In this document: one piece after another, positions 15,486 through 20,628 of the stretch | How positions within the stretch are numbered: position 1 is the first letter of the stretch | Layout: each line of letters starts with the position of its first letter | Translations under genes and position numbers: made by a program | DNA from: Bacteroidota bacterium | Lineage (GTDB): Bacteria; Bacteroidota; Bacteroidia; Chitinophagales; Chitinophagaceae | DNA: 22,969 bases | NCBI GenBank assembly: GCA_023433755.1 | Contig: JAEYUA010000295.1 | Location: forward strand, 1 to 22,969 | Direction: 5' to 3' | The notes under the pieces: model-generated | What the model saw: only the letters and a program-made list of their open reading frames with translations | Database searches by the model: none | Told to the model about the DNA's origin: nothing

Positions 15486-15715
15486 CAGGCTAAAGCATCA
15501 ATTTTATCAGCGAGTTTCCTGTCTTTATCGGTAACCACATTGCCGGCATCATGAGTGGATAGCCAGATTTCTACCGTGTTATATACATTGGTCCATTTGG
15601 GATGATGGTTCATCTTCTCAGCTATAAATGCCACTCTTGTCATGAATGCGAATGCTTCGCTGAAATCCGCGAATGTGAATTTGCGGTAAAGACTATCGGG
15701 TGTTGTGGTCCACAT
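15485..15715 (-). CDS. phhB: 4a-hydroxytetrahydrobiopterin dehydratase (pterin-4a-carbinolamine dehydratase)
   Basis: The enzyme dehydrates 4a-hydroxytetrahydropterin, recycling the cofactor of aromatic amino acid hydroxylases. The small protein (76 aa from ATG 15715) carries the family signature FIAEKMNHHPKWTNVYNTVEIWLSTHDAG with the catalytic HHP histidines and the THDAG histidine, and ends DRKLADKIDALA. A longer frame opens with ATG at 15736, but that codon overlaps a perfect -7 element (TACTTTTG, 15741-15734), so 15715 (MWTTTPDSLYRKF) is preferred. No aromatic hydroxylase gene is in the window. It is the first gene of a two-gene unit with ctlX. Confidence 0.92.
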   Translation of the reverse strand: MWTTTPDSLYRKFTFADFSEAFAFMTRVAFIAEKMNHHPKWTNVYNTVEIWLSTHDAGNVVTDKDRKLADKIDALA

Positions 15716-15733
15716 GATTGATGTATGTAAAAA

Positions 15734-15741
15734 CAAAAGTA
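15734..15741 (-). promoter_or_regulatory. -7 promoter element TACTTTTG for the phhB-ctlX unit
   Basis: On the minus strand TACTTTTG matches TAnnTTTG and ends 18 nt before the ATG at 15715. No -33 TTTG is seen at the expected spacing. The element decides between the two possible phhB starts. Confidence 0.45.
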
Positions 15742-15812
15742 GGATGATGTGGTGATACTTGTGAATAAACAGTGAAGCGTCAGTTGCACCGTTATTTTAG
15801 GGTGAAATGCAG

Positions 15813-15883
15813 AAACCGCAAAGGACGCAGGGCATCAACTTTCACGGCAACTATGGCTGGCAAGGCGCAAATGAAACGCAAAG
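15813..15883. repeat. Short degenerate CGCAAAG-type repeats in an intergenic region
   Basis: The 206-bp gap between phhB and the exported protein gene contains clustered copies of a 7-8 base word: CGCAAAGG at 15817-15824, CGCAGGG at 15826-15832, CGCAAAT at 15866-15872 and CGCAAAG at 15877-15883, with GGCAAGG just before the third. I see no gene or other structure in this gap apart from the phhB promoter and the hairpin at its right edge. Similar CGCAAAG-rich intergenic words occur in other Bacteroidota genomes by recall. Confidence 0.45.
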
Positions 15884-15919
15884 AATATTCGAAACTGATT
15901 TTGACTTTTTCTTGCAACT

Positions 15920-15949
15920 CATCATTCTTTCTTCCTCCTAAGAATGATG
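15920..15949. terminator. Ten-base-pair inverted repeat at the 3' end of the exported protein gene
   Basis: CATCATTCTT (15920-15929) and AAGAATGATG (15940-15949) are perfect complements around a 10-base loop. The hairpin overlaps the stop codon and last codons of the gene ending at 15922. It lacks a T-tract on the minus strand (TTGCAAGAAAAAG follows), so it may be an mRNA 3'-end stabiliser or weak terminator rather than a standard intrinsic one. Confidence 0.4.
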
Positions 15950-16893
15950 GATGCGTTTGTTTTCATGTCGGCGCTGAAGTTTACCTGGTAAATTTTATCT
16001 CCATCCGTGATGGTCATGAGGCCGGTATTGGGTGGAATGGTACCAAGGTTTTCCGCAACAAGTAATATTTCAATATCACCGGGAGTTGTAAGCTGTATGG
16101 TTTTTTTTGTGGCAACGGTTTTCAGGCGTATTGCTGAAATAATATTCTGGCCATTGAGATAAACAGAAACCGAATCTCCATCCACCACGCCATTATCATA
16201 AAATGCAAGTACCAGGCTGTCTGATTGCACTTCAACGGTCTGCAATAATTTATTGGCCCGCTGGTGATAGGCAAGCAATACCGGTTGTGTTGAAACAGGT
16301 TTTAATTCTTCTACGGTTTCGGGAATCGTTTCAACTTTAGCGGCCTCTTTTTTCACCTTTACTCTTGTTTCTTTTGCCTCCTTTACTTCCTCCTGGGCGT
16401 AAACAGGGCTTTCGATGATCTTCAATTCGCGCAGGTGACTGATCAAAGGAGAGCGTGAACTATCTGCTGAGCGCTCCAGTTGTATGGAGCCCGGAACTGA
16501 ATAATAGATTTTGGTTTGGTTGGTCTTCCAGGTGCCGTTGAGATTAACAAGGCTGTCCTGGCCATTCAAAGGAATGGTGATGATCCTGCCGACTTTTTTA
16601 GCAGGAGGTTCCGGGAAATTATTGGCCACGATCTTATCATCCTCCACCACCAGCGAATCGCCAATGATGGTTGCCTTAACCTTGCGGATGCCCCAGTAAA
16701 ATGTGTCTTTGGCGATAAAGGTTACGTAGGAATAACCTGTGATCTTACCCCTGTATTCATTCACGGCCAGCTCATAGCGCTGGGTCATTTTGGTGGAGTC
16801 GTTGTATAGCGTGCCCGAATAAAAACCGCTGATCTTCTGGGCGGAAGCGCTCAATGTGATAATTGTCAAAAGAAGGCTAAGAAGGTTTTTCAT
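15922..16893 (-). CDS. Exported two-domain protein of unknown function
   Basis: I do not recognise a named function. The 323-aa protein has the signal peptide MKNLLSLLLTIITLSASA, then Gln at +1. Residues about 20-160 form a beta-rich domain (ISGFYSGTLYNDSTKMTQRYEL...GIRKVKATIIGDSLVVED). A charged Lys/Glu/Val-rich linker spans about 165-205. The C-terminal domain (about 205-320) has YDNGVVDGDSVSVYLNGQN and LVAENLGTIPPNTGLMTI. This beta-sandwich-like unit recurs, by recall, at the ends of many exported Bacteroidota proteins, often after unrelated N-terminal parts. The start overlaps the mnmH stop by 4 bp (ATGA), so it is cotranscribed and probably translationally coupled with a cytosolic tRNA enzyme, an odd pairing. 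It likely acts in the periplasm or at the outer membrane. Confidence 0.8.
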   Translation of the reverse strand: MKNLLSLLLTIITLSASAQKISGFYSGTLYNDSTKMTQRYELAVNEYRGKITGYSYVTFIAKDTFYWGIRKVKATIIGDSLVVEDDKIVANNFPEPPAKKVGRIITIPLNGQDSLVNLNGTWKTNQTKIYYSVPGSIQLERSADSSRSPLISHLRELKIIESPVYAQEEVKEAKETRVKVKKEAAKVETIPETVEELKPVSTQPVLLAYHQRANKLLQTVEVQSDSLVLAFYDNGVVDGDSVSVYLNGQNIISAIRLKTVATKKTIQLTTPGDIEILLVAENLGTIPPNTGLMTITDGDKIYQVNFSADMKTNASIILRRKKE

Positions 16894-17948
16894 GCAGGCT
16901 GATATTTGGTTAGGGCTCCTGCATTGGCAGGGCTCACTGTTTCAAAGGGTATTTTAGTTAATAACGCTGATATGCCAGTACGATTGTGCAGGCCTTTGAG
17001 ATATCGTTTATCGTAATACTGGAGTAAAATCCGGAAGGCTTCCACGCGGTTTTCTTCGTCGAGGTGCTGCACAGTAGTTTTTGTTTCCAGTGGCCCCAGT
17101 CTTTTACTGATCCTGAGGGTGGAATTAACCAGTTTCTCTGTAGGACAATCCCTGTATTCTTCTACCAGGTGCATCAACCTTTCTTCAAATGGAATATCCA
17201 TAAAATAAACCGGTGAAACCCTCATACGTTCCCATAATGCATTGGGAAGATTGAGATCGCCGATCCGCTGGCTTTCATCTTCCAGCCATATTTCCTTATC
17301 ACCGGCCCTGGCGCTGGTTTGTTCCAGTGCAACAGAAAGAAGGTTCTCAAACATTTCCTGGCCGGGCTGGGGAGGCATCCGGTAACTTCCAAAAGCAGAT
17401 CCTTTGTGCGCTGCAATACTTTCCAGGTCAATAACAGGTTCGCCCATCTGCTCCAACTGGTGGAGGGTCTCGGTTTTGCCTGAGCCTGTGAATCCGCCTA
17501 GTACTCTGAAGGGATAAGGTTTGCTGAAAGAAGCCAGCACATGATTGCGGTAGGTTTTGTATCCTCCTGCCAGGGTGTACACTTTAAAACCGTAAAGGTC
17601 AAGCAGCCAGGCTACGGCCCCACTTCTCATGCCACCACGCCAGCAGTAAACAAATAGGGTTTTGACCGGCCGGTCCTCGTGATGTTTTTTAAGAATGGCC
17701 TCCACATCTTCCACCATCTTTCTCATCTTGGGTCCAAAAAAATCAAGTCCTGTTTTGATGGCCTGCTCCCTGCTAACCTGTTTGTATTCGGTGCCTACCT
17801 GTTTTCTTTCCTCGTCTGAAAAAAGTGGAAATGAAAGTGCGCCGGGCATATGGGCATGGTTGTATTCGGAAGGAGACCGCACATCCAACACTACGTGATT
17901 CCGGCACCCGGACAAAAATTCATTTATGGAGATCCTTTGCACACTCAC
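16890..17948 (-). CDS. mnmH: tRNA 2-selenouridine synthase MnmH (SelU/YbbB)
   Basis: MnmH replaces the 2-thio group of wobble U34 by selenium, via a geranylated intermediate, using selenophosphate from SelD. It has a rhodanese domain (from residue 1; LDVRSPSEYNHAHMPGA 21-37; active-site loop YCWRGGMRS with Cys102) and a P-loop domain (GGFTGSGKT, 151-159; then DLESIAAHKGSAFG). Start choice: an ATG at 18005 lies inside the preceding terminator, and one at 17969 precedes a perfect -7 element (17960-17953). GTG at 17948, giving VSVQRISINEFL, fits the promoter and the family N-terminus and yields 352 aa. The 17969 ATG (+7 residues) remains possible if an upstream promoter is used. The stop overlaps the next gene by 4 bp. 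Confidence 0.93.
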   Translation of the reverse strand: MSVQRISINEFLSGCRNHVVLDVRSPSEYNHAHMPGALSFPLFSDEERKQVGTEYKQVSREQAIKTGLDFFGPKMRKMVEDVEAILKKHHEDRPVKTLFVYCWRGGMRSGAVAWLLDLYGFKVYTLAGGYKTYRNHVLASFSKPYPFRVLGGFTGSGKTETLHQLEQMGEPVIDLESIAAHKGSAFGSYRMPPQPGQEMFENLLSVALEQTSARAGDKEIWLEDESQRIGDLNLPNALWERMRVSPVYFMDIPFEERLMHLVEEYRDCPTEKLVNSTLRISKRLGPLETKTTVQHLDEENRVEAFRILLQYYDKRYLKGLHNRTGISALLTKIPFETVSPANAGALTKYQPA

Positions 17949-17952
17949 TTTA

Positions 17953-17984
17953 CAAATGTATCTCCCCATCCCTGTAAATAAAAA
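17953..17984 (-). promoter_or_regulatory. Promoter for mnmH (T-rich -33, TACATTTG)
   Basis: The -7 element TACATTTG occupies 17960-17953 on the minus strand, 4 nt before the GTG at 17948. A TTTT at 17984-17981, part of the preceding terminator's T-tract, lies 20 bp upstream in the -33 position (consensus TTTG). The mRNA would be leaderless or nearly so. Confidence 0.45.
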
Positions 17985-18007
17985 TGCTTCCCCGGGAGGA
18001 AGCATTT
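17979..18007 (-). terminator. Intrinsic terminator after the lipoprotein gene
   Basis: On the minus strand a perfect 10-bp stem AAATGCTTCC / GGAAGCATTT (18007-17998 with 17991-17982), a 6-base loop and the T-rich run TTATTTAC form a strong intrinsic terminator. It lies 20 nt after the stop of the lipoprotein gene. Confidence 0.8.
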
Positions 18008-18027
18008 CAAACTCAAACTTTGAAAGA

Positions 18028-18627
18028 TTAATTATCCTTGTCTGTCTTTATTTTATTATCATCAGCATCATACTTCACTTTTCCATCCTCATCCTTGATC
18101 TTGATATCACCATCCTTGCTTACTTTGATCTTGGTATCGCCTGATTTTGTTTTCCAGCTTTTGGAAATGTTTTCATCTTTTGATTTCCAGTAAGTATCAT
18201 AGCTTACCCAGTTACCACTGTCATCTTTGTAAGTAAGCTGGTCCTTGTCCATTTTGGCTTCACCAAGTTTGTTCCAGCTCCAGTCGCTTTCATTCAAGCC
18301 GTAAACCCACCAGTCGCGGTTGTCAACATAACGCCAAACGGGCTCATTGTTCTCATCAGTGATTTCACCGGTGTTACGGTTTACTGATAATTTTTTATAT
18401 GGTTTGCCAGTCTTTGGATTTACATAATATCCCTGTGAACTATTTGTTTCAAGCTCATCGGCAAAAGCTGAATATTCACCTGTAGAGTTGGCTGTATTTG
18501 CAGCGGTGTTGTCTACATTGGTGTTAAGTGAATCGCCTGTGGCTGAAGTATTTTCCCCGCTATCATTACAGGCGGTAAAGGTGCAGGCGCCTGCGATCAA
18601 AAGGGCGAAAAATCTGTTTTGTTTCAT
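18028..18627 (-). CDS. Putative lipoprotein of unknown function with charged repeat tail
   Basis: I do not recognise the family. From ATG 18627 the protein is 199 aa: MKQNRFFALLIAGACTFTAC with a lipobox-like FTAC, then CNDSGENTS. It is probably lipidated and envelope-bound. A low-complexity Asn/Thr/Ser stretch (NVDNTAANTANS) follows, then a Trp/Tyr-rich middle (VWRYVDNRDWWVYGLNESDW, WVSYDTYWKSK), then a C-terminal third of short alternating Lys/Asp units (DTKIKVSKDGDIKIKDEDGKV). An ATG at 18660 (11 residues longer) overlaps the promoter element and would bury the signal peptide, so 18627 is preferred. The gene has its own promoter and terminator, so it is a single-gene unit between rho and mnmH. 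Confidence 0.8.
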   Translation of the reverse strand: MKQNRFFALLIAGACTFTACNDSGENTSATGDSLNTNVDNTAANTANSTGEYSAFADELETNSSQGYYVNPKTGKPYKKLSVNRNTGEITDENNEPVWRYVDNRDWWVYGLNESDWSWNKLGEAKMDKDQLTYKDDSGNWVSYDTYWKSKDENISKSWKTKSGDTKIKVSKDGDIKIKDEDGKVKYDADDNKIKTDKDN

Positions 18628-18657
18628 GTTAAAGGTTTTTGTTTCAGGCAGTAGATA

Positions 18658-18686
18658 CAAAAATAGGACCGGGCAGCACGGGCAAT
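18658..18686 (-). promoter_or_regulatory. Promoter for the lipoprotein gene (ATTG, 17 bp, TATTTTTG)
   Basis: On the minus strand ATTG (18686-18683) is followed after 17 bp by a perfect -7 element TATTTTTG (18665-18658). The ATG at 18627 is 30 nt downstream, leaving a short leader. The arrangement is the same as at selD. The ATTG lies at the end of the rho terminator's T-tract. Confidence 0.6.
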
Positions 18687-18712
18687 AAAAAAGGCAGACG
18701 CGAGGCCTGCCT
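18686..18712 (-). terminator. Intrinsic terminator after rho
   Basis: On the minus strand AGGCAG (18712-18707) pairs with CTGCCT (18697-18692) around a 9-base loop, directly followed by a T-run (18692-18687). It lies 24 nt after the rho stop. The stem is short but the T-tract is good. Confidence 0.6.
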
Positions 18713-18735
18713 ATGAAAAAAATTTATGGATCAGC

Positions 18736-20358
18736 TTAACCGTTCATGGAAGCCAGGAACTCTTCATTGCTCTTGGTGCCCCTCATGCGGCGAAGGAGGT
18801 CTGACATGGCCTCTTCAGCATTCATATCATTGAGGTAAACACGCAGCAGGTTCATTCTCTGGAGCACATCTCTTTCAAGCAGCAGGTCGTCGCGGCGTGT
18901 GGAAGAAGATACCAGGTCGATTGCCGGGAAGATGCGCCTATTGGCCAAGCGGCGGTCAAGCTGCATTTCCATGTTACCGGTACCCTTGAATTCTTCAAAG
19001 ATCACCTCGTCCATTTTGGAACCGGTGTCGATCAGCGCGGTTGCCAGGATCGTTAAAGACCCTCCATTTTCTATTTTACGGGCAGCGCCAAAAAACTGCT
19101 TTGGCTTTTGCATGGCATTCGCTTCCACACCACCGGAAAGTACTTTACCTGAAGCGGGCGCCACTGTATTGTGTGCGCGGGCGAGCCTGGTTATGGAATC
19201 GAGCAGGATCACAACATCGTGTCCACATTCTACCAGCCTCTTGGCTTTCTGCAGTGCAATTGTGGAAACCTTTACATGTTTTTCAGCCGGCTCATCAAAT
19301 GTGGAAGCGATCACTTCCGCTTTCACACTGCGTTCCATATCGGTAACCTCTTCAGGTCTTTCATCTACCAGCACAACGATGAGGTAACATTCAGGATGGT
19401 TTTCGGCAATGGCATTGGCAACTGCTTTCAGCAGCATGGTCTTACCCGTTTTGGGTTGCGCCACAATCAATCCCCTCTGCCCTTTACCAATGGGGGTGAA
19501 AAGATCGATCAGCCTGGTAGAAAAATCATTTGGCGTAGTAAACAGGTTCAGTTTCTCGTGGGGGAAAAGCGGGGTAAGATAATCGAAGGGCACGCGGTCA
19601 CGCACTTCTTCGGGACTTTTTCCATTGATGGTTTCCACTTTCAGGAGCGCGAAATATTTTTCACCTTCTTTAGGTGGTCTCACTGAACCGTAAACGGTAT
19701 CCCCTGTCTTCAGGCCAAATAATTTGATCTGGGAAGGAGATACATAAATATCATCGGGAGAAGAGAGATAATTATAATCAGAAGAACGGAGGAAACCATA
19801 ACCGTCGGGCATCATTTCAAGCACACCTTCCGCCAGGATGATTCCGTCGAACTCGATATTGAAAGTCTGCTCACGGCGTGGAGGATAGAATTTATTTACC
19901 TGCGCACCGCCCTTTTCCTGCTGCGGGGGATCAGAGATATTCTCATCACCCTGCGGCTGTTCTTCCTGCTGCTCACGCACTGGTGGTACTACATTCACGG
20001 GTTGAGCTTCTTCCTCTACCAGTTGGGGCTGTGTATCTTCTTCTTTTTTCCTGCCTCTTTTGGGTTTTTCTTCCTTCTTGGCGGGTGCTGCTTTTTTCAT
20101 CGGCTTCTTGGGTTCGGCAGATTCTTCCACGATCGCCTCTTCGGTAGAATTAGCGGTGGTAGCTTTTACAATACGCTTGCGTTTTCCAGTTTCGGTAGCA
20201 CTTCCTTTCTGTTCGCTGCTGATCACCGCCTGCCTGTCAAGGATTTTGTATACAAGCTCCTGTTTGTTCAGCTTTTTCGCGTTGTCAATCTTTAATTCTT
20301 CAGCAATGTCCAGCAATTCCGGAACAAGCATATCATTCAACTGCAAGATGTCGTACAT
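18736..20358 (-). CDS. rho: Transcription termination factor Rho
   Basis: Rho is a hexameric RNA-dependent ATPase that ends transcription of untranslated RNA. The protein is 540 aa, longer than the 419 aa of E. coli Rho. The Rho_N helical domain is at 1-45. A low-complexity charged insertion spans about 46-165, first Lys/Arg-rich (KKPMKKAAPAKKEEKPKRGRKK, in part) and then Glu/Gln/Pro-rich. The RNA-binding cold-shock-like domain (GVLEMMPDGYGFLRSSDYNYL) lies at about 178-198 onward. The P-loop is AQPKTGKT (300-307) and Walker B is DVVILLDS (381-388), followed by SGGVEANAM and FKGTGNMEMQLDR. Such insertions are known in several phyla and can alter RNA affinity or phase behaviour. The gene has its own terminator and is divergent from asnS. 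Confidence 0.97.
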   Translation of the reverse strand: MYDILQLNDMLVPELLDIAEELKIDNAKKLNKQELVYKILDRQAVISSEQKGSATETGKRKRIVKATTANSTEEAIVEESAEPKKPMKKAAPAKKEEKPKRGRKKEEDTQPQLVEEEAQPVNVVPPVREQQEEQPQGDENISDPPQQEKGGAQVNKFYPPRREQTFNIEFDGIILAEGVLEMMPDGYGFLRSSDYNYLSSPDDIYVSPSQIKLFGLKTGDTVYGSVRPPKEGEKYFALLKVETINGKSPEEVRDRVPFDYLTPLFPHEKLNLFTTPNDFSTRLIDLFTPIGKGQRGLIVAQPKTGKTMLLKAVANAIAENHPECYLIVVLVDERPEEVTDMERSVKAEVIASTFDEPAEKHVKVSTIALQKAKRLVECGHDVVILLDSITRLARAHNTVAPASGKVLSGGVEANAMQKPKQFFGAARKIENGGSLTILATALIDTGSKMDEVIFEEFKGTGNMEMQLDRRLANRRIFPAIDLVSSSTRRDDLLLERDVLQRMNLLRVYLNDMNAEEAMSDLLRRMRGTKSNEEFLASMNG

Positions 20359-20391
20359 AAGAAACTATTGTTTTTGATGCTTCAGGCGGAT

Positions 20392-20406
20392 AAACCAGTC
20401 TGGTTT
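20392..20406. repeat. Perfect 7-bp palindrome in the rho leader
   Basis: AAACCAG T CTGGTTT is an exact inverted repeat with a 1-base centre, 34 bp upstream of the rho start. It could be a protein-binding operator or, as RNA, a small 5-bp hairpin with an AGUCU or AGACU loop. Confidence 0.4.
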
Positions 20407-20553
20407 GTTATTGATTTGTTTATGAATGGGATCTGAAAAAAAGCCGGTGTTGTGAGATAAAAGGTATGAGCTCTCAACTGTTTCCGCTGCAAGTTTACAG
20501 CCTAAATACAGAAAATCAAAATTTTTGTAAGCTGACAGCCCTGTAAAATAGGG

Positions 20554-20584
20554 TTTTAGCAAATCCTGTGAGGCGGTATCTTTG
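20554..20584 (+). promoter_or_regulatory. Promoter for asnS (TTTT, 19 bp, TATCTTTG)
   Basis: A perfect -7 element TATCTTTG (20577-20584) is preceded at 19 bp by TTTT (20554-20557), one base from the -33 TTTG. The asnS ATG at 20629 is 44 nt further, giving a short leader. Confidence 0.5.
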
Positions 20585-20628
20585 CTGCCCTCCGCACCGG
20601 CTGGAATCAATCTCAAATCACTAGCATT

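Larger units (their letters stand above)
20359..20628. other. Divergent rho/asnS intergenic region (270 bp)
   Basis: The longest gap in the window. It holds the asnS promoter (20554-20584) at its right side and, near rho, a short palindrome AAACCAGTCTGGTTT (20392-20406). I find no perfect TAnnTTTG facing rho. An open frame on the minus strand (20365-20679) crosses the whole region, but it shows no domain, overlaps the asnS start and runs against that promoter, so I do not call it a gene. The region could hold a long rho leader. Confidence 0.5.

Noticed and set aside
17949..18005. Longer MnmH start at the ATG at 18005
   Set aside because: That ATG lies inside the hairpin terminator of the preceding gene and upstream of the mnmH -7 element; the added residues are not family-like.
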